This document shows, piece after piece, positions 1 to 7,656 of a stretch of DNA of 48,025 bases. Positions within the stretch are counted from its first letter, which is position 1; every line of letters starts with the position of its first letter. The DNA lies in contig DWXT01000069.1 in the NCBI GenBank assembly GCA_019119085.1, positions 1-48,025 on the forward strand. The letters are read 5' to 3'. The position numbers and the translations under genes were made by a program. Under the pieces are notes generated by a model, which saw only the letters and a program-made list of their open reading frames with translations, was not told where the DNA came from and ran no database searches. The stretch is from Flavonifractor avistercoris (GTDB lineage Bacteria; Bacillota; Clostridia; Oscillospirales; Oscillospiraceae).

Positions 1-78
1 ATACCGGAATTGTGCTGCGAATCGGGTGATACCTCCAAACATTCTTTGTCCAGGCAGGGTTCTGTCCTCTGATAAATC

Positions 79-118
79 AAGAGCGATTTTGTGGTATCTG
101 TTCCACAAAATCGCTCTT
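79..118. terminator. Perfect 16-bp hairpin, probable terminator
   Basis: AAGAGCGATTTTGTGG (79-94) pairs exactly with 103-118 around an 8-nt loop. The descending arm ends in CTCTTTC on the plus strand, so the U-tract is weak; it may end transcription of the gene to the left. Confidence 0.55.
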
Positions 119-137
119 TCCCCATATACGGCTTAAA

Positions 138-168
138 CCCCATAGGTTCACATTGTGTACCTATGGGG
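138..168. terminator. Second hairpin 20 bp further on
   Basis: CCCCATAGGT (138-147) pairs with 159-168, and CAC/GTG pairs inside the loop. No clear U-run follows, so this may be a second terminator or a structured leader. Confidence 0.35.
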
Positions 169-280
169 CTTAACCCTTCTGCGGTGCGTCTTTTTATGTG
201 CCTTCCCGTTTTCGCCGCATAGCCGCGGGCCCGTCCGCATATGAATCATTACAAGACGGATTACGGAAGGGAAGAGCACG

Positions 281-1294
281 ATGGATACGGCCTATCAAAA
301 GTGGGAGAAGCGGCGGCAGGAGCGGAGCGGGGGACAGCGGAGGATGGCCAGACGGCGGGGGAGTGGGGCAGGCGTGGCCCTCGGCCTTCGGGAGCGGCGG
401 CGGCTGGCCCAGCTGGCCGTCTGCCTGGCCCTGTTTCTGGCGGTGTTTGTGGGGAAGGGGATCTTTCCGGAGCGGCTGGCGGAGGCCCGGGAGACGGTGC
501 TGGGCGTGATTCAGAGCGATACGGATTTCCAGGCCGCCTTTTCTCAGCTGGGCCGTTCGGTCTCCCAGGGGGAGCCCATCCTGGACACCCTGGGAGAGCT
601 GTGGGTGGAGGTGTTCGGCGGAGCGGCGGTGACCGTACAGGGGCAGGCGTCCCGGGCGGACTCCCCACTGCTCCGGGCCCAGGCCGCCTTCCTCAGCGGC
701 TTTCCTGTCCGGGAGGACGCGTCCGGCCACTGGCTGGGCCTGCGGGGGCCGCTGGCGGCGACCCCGGCGGAGCCCCGGGCGGAGGCCGACCAAACGGAGC
801 CCCAGCCCGAGGCGGAGCCGGCGGTGGTGCACGTGGAGTACACCGGCCCTGCCCTGCCCGATAACGCCACCATGGACAAATACAGCCTGAGCGCCCTGGG
901 GGTCGCGGAGACGGTGACACCGGCCCTGGGTTGGGTCTCCTCGCCCTTCGGCTGGCGGGAGCACCCGGTGGACGGGGAGGAGAAGTTCCACAACGGGGTG
1001 GATCTGGCCGTCAACAACGGCACTGATGTGCTGGCCTTCGCCAGCGGCACGGTGGACTACATCGGCGACAGCCCCGTCTACGGCCTCTACCTTCAGCTCA
1101 GCCACGCCGGCGGCCTGAAGAGCTTCTACGCCCACTGCAGCCAGCTGCTGGTTCAGCAGGGCCAGGTGGTGGCGGCGGGGGAGCGGGTGGCCCAGTCCGG
1201 GGACACGGGCAACGCCACCGGCCCCCACCTCCACTTTGAGTTGAAGCTCAACGGGGTGCTCCTCAACCCGCTCTACTATATCGAGACCACCTAG
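281..1294 (+). CDS. spoIVFA: SpoIVFA-like membrane-anchored M23 (LytM) protein
   Basis: A 337-residue protein with a very basic N-terminus (1-43), one transmembrane segment (about 44-58), a variable linker with an acidic Pro/Glu-rich part (160-182), and a C-terminal M23 domain (about 219-332). The M23 zinc/catalytic residues are present: H237 and D241 in HNGVD, H285, and H316/H318 in HLHFE, so the domain could be an active endopeptidase. The start at 281 follows GGAAGGGAAGAG. The gene ends one codon before an M50 protease, the arrangement of the Bacillus spoIVFA-spoIVFB operon, whose products control pro-sigma-K processing in the mother cell. The SpoIVFA role is inferred from this pairing; SpoIIQ-like or other sporulation M23 proteins look similar. 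Confidence 0.75.
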   Translation: MDTAYQKWEKRRQERSGGQRRMARRRGSGAGVALGLRERRRLAQLAVCLALFLAVFVGKGIFPERLAEARETVLGVIQSDTDFQAAFSQLGRSVSQGEPILDTLGELWVEVFGGAAVTVQGQASRADSPLLRAQAAFLSGFPVREDASGHWLGLRGPLAATPAEPRAEADQTEPQPEAEPAVVHVEYTGPALPDNATMDKYSLSALGVAETVTPALGWVSSPFGWREHPVDGEEKFHNGVDLAVNNGTDVLAFASGTVDYIGDSPVYGLYLQLSHAGGLKSFYAHCSQLLVQQGQVVAAGERVAQSGDTGNATGPHLHFELKLNGVLLNPLYYIETT

Positions 1295-1894
1295 ATGCTG
1301 CGCTGGAGGCGGGTGGAGATCAGCGGCGGCGCCCTGCTGATGCTGGCGGCGCTGTACTACCTGGACGGCCAGGGGGTGCTGCCCCTGGCCCTGCTGGCCT
1401 GTGCTCTCCACGAGGCGGGGCACTGGCTGGCTATCCGGGCCCTGGGCGGCCGGATCACCGCCCTGCGCCTCACCTGCGTGGGGGCGGAGATGCGCCTGTC
1501 CGCCCGCTATCCACTGGGGTACGCGGGCCAGTGCATCGCCGCCCTGGCCGGGCCCTGCGCCAACCTGGCCGCCGCCTGGGCGGCGGCCAGGACGGGGACG
1601 GAGTGGGGCTACTGCTTCGCCGGGCTCAATCTGGCCCTGGGCGCCTTCAACCTGCTCCCCGCCGCCCAGCTGGACGGTGGGCGGGTGCTGTGGTGCGCTC
1701 TGGCCCTGCTGGCCGGGCGGGCGCGGGCGGACAGGTTTGTCCCCGCCCTCTCCGCCGCCCTGGCGGCGGGGCTGGTGTGCGGGGCCCTGGCCCTGGTGTG
1801 GCAGGGGCGGGGGAATTTGAGCCTGCTGCTCACCGCGCTGTGGCTGCTGGCCGCGCCGGCGGCGGGAAACATGCGGATGGAGCGGCTGGGGTGA
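1295..1894 (+). CDS. spoIVFB: SpoIVFB-like M50 intramembrane metalloprotease
   Basis: A 199-residue, strongly hydrophobic site-2-protease-type protein. The zinc motif HEAGH is at 39-43 and the third ligand motif N-x-x-P-x-x-x-L-D-G-G at 119-129, both within predicted helices. SpoIVFB of Bacillus cleaves pro-sigma-K in the outer forespore membrane. The ATG directly abuts the TAG of the upstream M23 gene, so the two are translationally coupled. The protein is shorter than Bacillus SpoIVFB (288 aa) and lacks a C-terminal CBS domain. Substrate assignment is inference from family and neighbour. Confidence 0.78.
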   Translation: MLRWRRVEISGGALLMLAALYYLDGQGVLPLALLACALHEAGHWLAIRALGGRITALRLTCVGAEMRLSARYPLGYAGQCIAALAGPCANLAAAWAAARTGTEWGYCFAGLNLALGAFNLLPAAQLDGGRVLWCALALLAGRARADRFVPALSAALAAGLVCGALALVWQGRGNLSLLLTALWLLAAPAAGNMRMERLG

Positions 1895-1923
1895 AGATTT
1901 ACGCCTGAAAGTCAAAAATGTGC

Positions 1924-1952
1924 TTGCAATCCGGAACCGGTTGTGGTAAACT
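1924..1952 (+). promoter_or_regulatory. Sigma-A promoter of rplS
   Basis: TTGCAA (1924-1929), 17-bp spacer, TAAACT (1947-1952) with a TGG extension just upstream of the -10. It leaves a leader of about 100 nt before rplS containing a small CGGCC/GGCCG hairpin. Such leaders can carry L19 autoregulatory structures, which was not demonstrated here. Confidence 0.7.
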
Positions 1953-2056
1953 ATTGCAGTCTCAATAAAGGGTGTTCCTCTGCGGCGGCCGCTTCCCAGA
2001 CATCGGGCGGCCGGAAAGGCCGGTACGAACGCCTATAAACCAGGAGGAAGTTACAA

Positions 2057-2398
<342 letters not shown>

Positions 2399-2411
2399 GC
2401 TGCAGGCATGT

Positions 2412-2443
2412 AAAAAAGGAGAGGCAGTGCCTCTCCTTTTTTC
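2412..2443 (+). terminator. Terminator after rplS
   Basis: A 13-bp stem (AAAAAAGGAGAGG with its complement) and a 5-nt loop, ending in six T. The A-tract on the ascending arm makes it potentially bidirectional. Confidence 0.92.
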
Positions 2444-2467
2444 GTATCTGTTTTTGGTACCAGGCTC

Positions 2468-2496
2468 TTTTCAAACCACCAGATGTTGTGTATAAT
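2468..2496 (+). promoter_or_regulatory. Sigma-A promoter of the rbgA operon
   Basis: TTTTCA (2468-2473), 17 bp, perfect TATAAT (2491-2496), located between the rplS terminator and the rbgA ribosome binding site. Confidence 0.75.
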
Positions 2497-2539
2497 ATAA
2501 GTTATTCTTTTACCCAAGGAAAAGGAAGGAGGGCGCCCC

Positions 2540-3424
2540 GTGAACATTCAGTGGTATCCCGGCCACATGACCAAGACCCGGCGGCAGATCCAGGCGGATC
2601 TGAAGCAGGTGGATCTGGTGGCCGAGATCATCGACGCCCGCATCCCCATCTCCAGCCGCAACCCGGACATTGACGAGCTGGTGGGGGAGAAGCCCCGGCT
2701 GATCGTCCTCAACCGGGCGGATCAGGCCGATCCGGCCATGAACAAGGCGTGGTCGGACTGGTTCCGGAAGAAGGGCTGGTCGGTGCTGGAGACCAACGCC
2801 CGGGACGGCAAGGGCGTCGGTCAGTTTTCCGCCGCCATCAAAACGGCCCTGAAGGAGAAGCTGGAGCAGTGGAAGGCCAAGGGCCTGGTGGGCCGGCCGG
2901 TGCGGGCCATGGTGGTGGGGGTGCCCAACGTGGGCAAGTCCACCTTCATCAACCAGGTGGCGAAGAAGAAGTCGGCCAAGGCGGGCAATAAGCCCGGCGT
3001 CACCCGGGGCAAGCAGTGGGTGAGCGTGGACGCCGGCCTGGAGCTGCTGGACACCCCCGGCATCCTGTGGCCCAAGTTTGAGGACGAGACCACCGGCATC
3101 CACCTGGCCTTTACCGGGGCGGTGAAGGACGAGATCATGGATCTGGAGACCCTGGCCTGCCACCTGATTGAGATTCTGGCAAAGCGATATCCCCAGGCCC
3201 TGCTGGAGCGGTTCAAGGTGGAGGTGGATCCGGAGCAGCCCGGCTGGGAGCTGCTGGAGCAGTGCGGACGGAAGCGGGGCTTCCTGATCTCCGGCGGCGA
3301 GGTGGACACCGAGCGCATGGCCCGGATCCTGCTGGACGAATACCGCTCCGGCAAGCTGGGGCGGATCACCTTTGAAAGCCCCCAGGACGCGGAGAGCGTG
3401 GAGGCCGGCCATGGCGGGGACTGA
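2540..3424 (+). CDS. rbgA: Ribosome biogenesis GTPase RbgA (YlqF)
   Basis: A 294-residue circularly permuted GTPase: the G4-like NRAD (58-61) precedes G1 GVPNVGKST (127-135) and G3 DTPG (171-174). The N-terminal WYPGHM signature (5-10) is typical of YlqF. RbgA helps late maturation of the 50S subunit. GTG start after GGAAGGAGG. It is the first gene of a tightly packed run (rbgA, rnhB, yraN, dipeptidase, thrC, phosphoesterase). rnhB starts inside its last codons. Confidence 0.95.
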   Translation: MNIQWYPGHMTKTRRQIQADLKQVDLVAEIIDARIPISSRNPDIDELVGEKPRLIVLNRADQADPAMNKAWSDWFRKKGWSVLETNARDGKGVGQFSAAIKTALKEKLEQWKAKGLVGRPVRAMVVGVPNVGKSTFINQVAKKKSAKAGNKPGVTRGKQWVSVDAGLELLDTPGILWPKFEDETTGIHLAFTGAVKDEIMDLETLACHLIEILAKRYPQALLERFKVEVDPEQPGWELLEQCGRKRGFLISGGEVDTERMARILLDEYRSGKLGRITFESPQDAESVEAGHGGD

Positions 3425-4025
3425 TCTCTGGGCTCTGGAGCGGGCCTGCCGGGAGGAGGGGTATTCCTCGGTGTGCGGCTGCGACGAGGCCGGCGCCGGG
3501 CCCCTGGCCGGGCCGGTGTACGCCGCGGCGGTGATTCTCCCCTTCGGGGCGGAGCTGCCCGGCCTCAACGACTCCAAGAAGCTGACCGAGAAGAAGCGGG
3601 AGGCCCTCTTCCCCGTGATCCGGGAGCAGGCCGTGGCCTGGGCGGTGGCACGGGTGGAGGCGGCGGAGATCGACGAGACCGACATCCTCAGCGCCCGCAT
3701 GAAGGCCATGCAGCTGGCTATCGACCGGCTCACACCCGCCCCGGACTTCGCCCTCATCGACGGCAACCGGGATCACGGCAGGTCGGCAGCCGTCACCACG
3801 CCCCACAGAATGATTGTAAAGGGAGACTCCCTGTCAGCGTCTATTGCCGCGGCCTCCATCCTGGCCAAGGTGAGCCGGGATCGCTACATGAAAGAGATCG
3901 CGGCCCAATACCCCCAGTACGAGTTCGACCGGCATAAGGGCTACGGTACCAAGCGGCACTACGAGCTGCTGCGGCAGTACGGCCCCAGTCCCATACACCG
4001 GCGAACCTTCCTGAAAAACCTGTGA
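3411..4025 (+). CDS. rnhB: Ribonuclease HII
   Basis: 204 residues from the ATG at 3411, which overlaps the end of rbgA by 14 bp; an ATG at 3372 in the same frame would add 13 residues but lies deeper in rbgA. RNase HII removes single ribonucleotides and RNA primers from DNA. Acidic residues D25-E26 (CDEAG) and D117 (LIDGN) are in place, and the KGD and ASILAKVSRD segments are conserved. The usual G-R/K-G motif after DEAG reads GAG here (28-30). In well-studied enzymes this loop contacts the ribonucleotide at the RNA-DNA junction, so the substitution may change specificity, although part of that contact is through the main chain. Confidence 0.92.
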   Translation: MAGTDLWALERACREEGYSSVCGCDEAGAGPLAGPVYAAAVILPFGAELPGLNDSKKLTEKKREALFPVIREQAVAWAVARVEAAEIDETDILSARMKAMQLAIDRLTPAPDFALIDGNRDHGRSAAVTTPHRMIVKGDSLSASIAAASILAKVSRDRYMKEIAAQYPQYEFDRHKGYGTKRHYELLRQYGPSPIHRRTFLKNL

Positions 4026-4393
4026 GCGGGGGCGAGGCGAAGCTGCTGGGCCGGTGGGGGGAGGCCCTGGCGGCGGAGGAGCGGCGGCGGCAGGGGTGGC
4101 AGATCCTGGCCGCCGGCTACCGGAGCCGGTTCGGCGAGATCGACCTGATTGCAGCTAATGACAAGTACTTAGCCTTTATTGAGGTGAAGCTGCGCACCAG
4201 CGAGGGCTTTGCCCCCGGCCGGGCGGCGGTGGACGCCCGCAAGCAAAACCGCCTGCGGGCCACGGCGGAGCTGTGGCTGGCCGAACACCCGGAGGAGGTG
4301 CGCCAGCCCCGGTTCGACGTGGCGGAGATCTTCGCCCCACAGGGGACGGCCACCCGGGCGCCCCGCATCACCTGGATTGAAAATGCTTTTTAA
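4022..4393 (+). CDS. yraN: YraN family (UPF0102) nuclease-fold protein
   Basis: 123 residues, normal for the family. It carries a GEALAAEE helix, RFGEIDLIA (36-44) and FIEVKLR (52-58), the E-x-D ... E-x-K pattern of the restriction-endonuclease-like fold. The biochemical role of YraN is not established. The GTG start overlaps the rnhB stop as GTGA. The pairing with rnhB is a frequent gene order in Bacillota. Confidence 0.9.
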   Translation: MSGGEAKLLGRWGEALAAEERRRQGWQILAAGYRSRFGEIDLIAANDKYLAFIEVKLRTSEGFAPGRAAVDARKQNRLRATAELWLAEHPEEVRQPRFDVAEIFAPQGTATRAPRITWIENAF

Positions 4394-4409
4394 GAGGAGG
4401 AGAGGGGCT

Positions 4410-5384
4410 GTGAACCCAATCTGTCTCTTTGACGGACACTGTGATACCGTCTACCGCGGCAGCCTCCCGGCAGAGGATCCCCACAGGAGCCGGGGGGATC
4501 TGGCGTCCAACAGCGGCCATCTGGATCTGAACCGGCTGCAAAGGGCCTACGGCAGAAGCTGCCAGTTCTTCGCCCTGTTCGGCTATCCGGCGGATTTCCC
4601 GGGCAAAGCGGCGGAGGAGGTCTTCCGCCTGGAGTACGGCTGGTTTGCCCGCCAGATGGAGATCCACAGCGGCCGGGCGGCCCACTGCCGCACCGGGGAG
4701 GAGGCCCGGCAGGCCCTGTCCCAGGGGAAGACGGCCGCCTTTTTGTCGGTGGAGGGGGCGGAGCTGCTGGACTGTGACCCGGCCCGGCTGGAGGAGGCCC
4801 ACCGTCTGGGGGTGCGGGCGGTAAACCTGACCTGGAACTACGCCAACCCCCTGTCCGGCTCCAACGCCGAGGAGCCGGGGCGGGGCCTCACCGCCCGGGG
4901 CCGGGCGTTTGTGGCCGAGATGCAGCGGCTGGGCATGCTGGTGGACGTGTCCCACCTGTCCGACCCCGGCTTCTGGGACGTGGCGGAGCTGGCGGAGCGG
5001 GCGGGGATTCCCTTTTTTGCCAGCCACTCCAACGCCAGGGCGGTGTGCCCCCACAAGCGGAACTTGACGGATGAGCAAATTACTGCCATAATAAAGGTTC
5101 AGGGTACCGTCGGCCTGAACCTGTGCGCCTCCTTCGTGGGGGAGCCCCCCACCCTGGACGCCCTGATTGCCCATGTGGAGCACATCTGGGCCCTGGGGGG
5201 CGCGGACAGCCTGGCTGTCGGCGGGGACTGGGACGGCTGCGACCTGGCGGCCGGCCTGACGGGCGTGGACGGCCTGACCGCCCTGCATGAGGAGCTTCTG
5301 CGGCGCAATCACAGCGAGACACTGGTGCGCGCCCTGTTTTTCGAGAATCTAATGAGGGTTGTGAGCGAAGTATGTACTATGTAA
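4410..5384 (+). CDS. Membrane dipeptidase family (peptidase M19)
   Basis: 324 residues from a GTG at 4410, chosen because AGGAGGAGAGG sits just upstream; an in-frame ATG at 4383 lies before that site. All expected zinc-ligand motifs of the renal dipeptidase family are visible: DGHCD near the N-terminus, SVEGAE, DVSH, ASHSNAR and GGDWDG. The family hydrolyses dipeptides and some D-amino-acid or beta-lactam substrates. There is no signal peptide, so the enzyme is probably cytosolic. The end overlaps thrC by 13 bp. The true substrate is unknown. Confidence 0.9.
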   Translation: MNPICLFDGHCDTVYRGSLPAEDPHRSRGDLASNSGHLDLNRLQRAYGRSCQFFALFGYPADFPGKAAEEVFRLEYGWFARQMEIHSGRAAHCRTGEEARQALSQGKTAAFLSVEGAELLDCDPARLEEAHRLGVRAVNLTWNYANPLSGSNAEEPGRGLTARGRAFVAEMQRLGMLVDVSHLSDPGFWDVAELAERAGIPFFASHSNARAVCPHKRNLTDEQITAIIKVQGTVGLNLCASFVGEPPTLDALIAHVEHIWALGGADSLAVGGDWDGCDLAAGLTGVDGLTALHEELLRRNHSETLVRALFFENLMRVVSEVCTM

Positions 5385-6859
5385 GCACGCGAAACGCAAG
5401 GGATCGGCGCACGGCGGCGGAGGCCATTGCCCAGGGACTGGCTGCCGACGGGGGGCTCATGACCCCCGAGGTGTTCCCCAAGCTGTCCCACAACGCCCTG
5501 GACACCATGCGGGACATGTCCTACCAGCAGCGGGCCGTCTATGTGATGGGCTCCTACCTGGACGACTTCACCTCCTCCGAGCTGTCCTCCTTTGCCGCCA
5601 AGGCATACGGCGGCGGCAAGTTCGACGTGAAGGAGGTGGCCCCCGTCCGGCAGGTGGACGGCAATACCTACTGCCTGGAGCTGTGGCACGGTCCCACCTG
5701 CGCCTTCAAGGACATGGCCCTGCAGATGCTGCCCCATCTGCTCTCCGCCTCCCTGGTGAAGAACCAGGAGGAGAAGACGGTGTGCATCTTGGTGGCCACC
5801 TCCGGCGACACCGGCAAGGCCGCCCTGGAGGGCTTCCGGGACGTGGAAAAGACCCGGATCCTGGTGTTCTACCCCAAGGATGGCGTCTCCGCCATCCAGG
5901 AGCTCCAGATGGCCACCCAGGAGGGGGAGAACGTGGGGGTGTGCTCCGTGGTGGGCAACTTCGACGACGCCCAGACCGGCGTGAAGAAGCTCTTCTCCGA
6001 TGAGTCCCTGCGGGAGCAGCTGGCCGGCCGCGGCTTCTTCCTGTCCTCGGCCAACTCCATCAACTGGGGCCGGGTGCTGCCCCAGATCGTCTATTACATC
6101 TCCGCCTACTGTGATCTCATGCGGGCCGAGCGCATCCGCAAGGGGGACAAGGTCAACGTCTGCGTGCCCACCGGCAACTTCGGCAACATCCTGGCCGCCT
6201 GCTACGCCAGGGAGATGGGCGTGCCCATCGGCAGGCTGATCTGCGCCTCCAACTCCAACAACGTGCTCACCGACTTCCTGCGCACCGGCGTGTACGACCG
6301 CAACCGCACCTTCTACAACACCATGTCCCCCTCCATGGATATCCTGATCTCCTCCAACCTGGAGCGGCTGCTCTTCGCCCTCACCGGCCACGATGACGAG
6401 CAGGTACGGGAGTACATGGGCCAGCTGAACCAGACCGGCCGTTATGAGGTGAGCCCCGCCATTCAGGACAGGCTGACCAGGCTGTTCTCCGCCGGCTTCT
6501 GTGACGACGCCCAGACCCAGAAGGTGATCGGGAGGATGTGGCAGGAGCACCACTACCTGATCGACCCCCACACCGCCGTGGCCTTCGACGTGCTGGAGCA
6601 GTACCGGAAGGAGACCGGCGACGACACCCCGGCCATCGTGGCCTCCACCGCCAGCCCCTTCAAGTTCTGCGACAGCGTGCTGGGCGCCCTGGGCGTCACC
6701 GAGCTGGCGGAGGGCACCGCCATCCTGGATCAGCTCTCCGAGCTCACCGGCGTGCCCGTCCCGGCCCCGCTGGCCGCCCTGAAGGACAAGCCGGTGCGCT
6801 TCCGGGAGACCGTCACCCGCGACCACATGGTGGATCAGGTGCTGGAGATGCTGCGCTGA
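5372..6859 (+). CDS. thrC: Threonine synthase
   Basis: A 495-residue PLP enzyme converting O-phosphohomoserine to threonine. The PLP-binding lysine is K113 in HGPTCAFKDMALQ. The ATSGDTGKAA phosphate-binding loop and PTGNFGN motif follow. Its length of about 500 residues and the N-terminal YVSTRN segment match the longer bacterial/fungal class of ThrC. It starts inside the end of the dipeptidase gene, and the next gene begins directly after its TGA. No other threonine-pathway genes lie nearby. Confidence 0.95.
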   Translation: MYYVSTRNARDRRTAAEAIAQGLAADGGLMTPEVFPKLSHNALDTMRDMSYQQRAVYVMGSYLDDFTSSELSSFAAKAYGGGKFDVKEVAPVRQVDGNTYCLELWHGPTCAFKDMALQMLPHLLSASLVKNQEEKTVCILVATSGDTGKAALEGFRDVEKTRILVFYPKDGVSAIQELQMATQEGENVGVCSVVGNFDDAQTGVKKLFSDESLREQLAGRGFFLSSANSINWGRVLPQIVYYISAYCDLMRAERIRKGDKVNVCVPTGNFGNILAACYAREMGVPIGRLICASNSNNVLTDFLRTGVYDRNRTFYNTMSPSMDILISSNLERLLFALTGHDDEQVREYMGQLNQTGRYEVSPAIQDRLTRLFSAGFCDDAQTQKVIGRMWQEHHYLIDPHTAVAFDVLEQYRKETGDDTPAIVASTASPFKFCDSVLGALGVTELAEGTAILDQLSELTGVPVPAPLAALKDKPVRFRETVTRDHMVDQVLEMLR

Positions 6860-7540
6860 ATGGCCCTGTTTGCGATTGGGGACACCCACCTCTCCCTGTC
6901 CTCCAACAAGCCCATGGACGTGTTCGGCGGCGGCTGGGAGGGATACGTGGACAAGCTGCGCGCCGGCTTTACGGCAGTGGGGCCGGAGGATACGGTGGTG
7001 CTGTGCGGCGATCTGTCCTGGGGCATGAGCCTGGAGGAGGCGCGGGAGGACTTCGCCTTCCTGGACGCCCTGCCCGGGGCGCGGAAGCTGCTGCTCAAGG
7101 GCAACCACGACTACTGGTGGAATACGGCGGCCAAGATGAACCGCTTTTTCGCGGAGAACGGCTTTTCCACCCTCCAGATCCTCCACAACAACTGCTATGA
7201 GTACGGGGACTACGCCCTGTGCGGCACCCGGGGCTGGTTCTACGAGGAGACCGGCGACCAGAAGGTGTTCAAGCGGGAGCTGATCCGGCTGGAGGCGTCG
7301 CTGAAGGCGGCGGGGGAGCGGCCCAAGCTGTGCTTCCTCCACTATCCGCCCCTGTACCAGGGCTACTCCTGCCCGGAGATCATCGCCCTGCTGGAGCAGT
7401 ACGGCGTGGAGCGGTGCTATTACGGCCATCTCCACGGCGGCAGCCACCGCCTGGCGGTGGAGGGGGCGCAGGGCGGCGTGGAGTATCACCTGGTCTCCGC
7501 GGACTATGTGGGCTTCCGCCCGCAAAAAATCTGCGAATAA
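6860..7540 (+). CDS. Calcineurin-like metallophosphoesterase
   Basis: 226 residues with a full set of binuclear-metal motifs: GDTHL (7-11), CGDLSWG, KGNHDYWW, LHYPP and YGHLHGG. No signal peptide or membrane segment. The ATG directly follows the thrC stop codon, so expression is coupled. The subgroup resembles cytosolic YkuE/predicted-phosphohydrolase proteins whose substrates are unknown. Confidence 0.88.
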   Translation: MALFAIGDTHLSLSSNKPMDVFGGGWEGYVDKLRAGFTAVGPEDTVVLCGDLSWGMSLEEAREDFAFLDALPGARKLLLKGNHDYWWNTAAKMNRFFAENGFSTLQILHNNCYEYGDYALCGTRGWFYEETGDQKVFKRELIRLEASLKAAGERPKLCFLHYPPLYQGYSCPEIIALLEQYGVERCYYGHLHGGSHRLAVEGAQGGVEYHLVSADYVGFRPQKICE

Positions 7541-7656
7541 TTGAAAAAAAGTATGGAAATTTTGGCGCATATCTGCTACTATAAAACGGATAACGCGAAA
7601 GATGGCCCCAAAGCGCCGGATCCGGCGCCCGGGGCTGACAGGAGGAAGTAAACAAC

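Larger units (their letters stand above)
1..280. other. Window edge and leader before the SpoIVFA-like gene
   Basis: No complete gene is visible. A short open frame enters from the left edge and stops at 27-29; its last residues read TGIVLRIG, which could be the end of a polytopic protein such as a RodA/FtsW relative, but eight residues cannot prove this. Two hairpins (79-118 and 138-168) fill the middle. The remaining bases lead to the ribosome binding site of the gene at 281. Confidence 0.3.

Noticed and set aside
5309..7570. A 753-codon open frame on the minus strand
   Set aside because: It is antisense to thrC and the phosphoesterase gene, both with complete catalytic motifs. Its translation is rich in Gly, His, Leu and Val without domain motifs, as expected from GC-rich antisense DNA.
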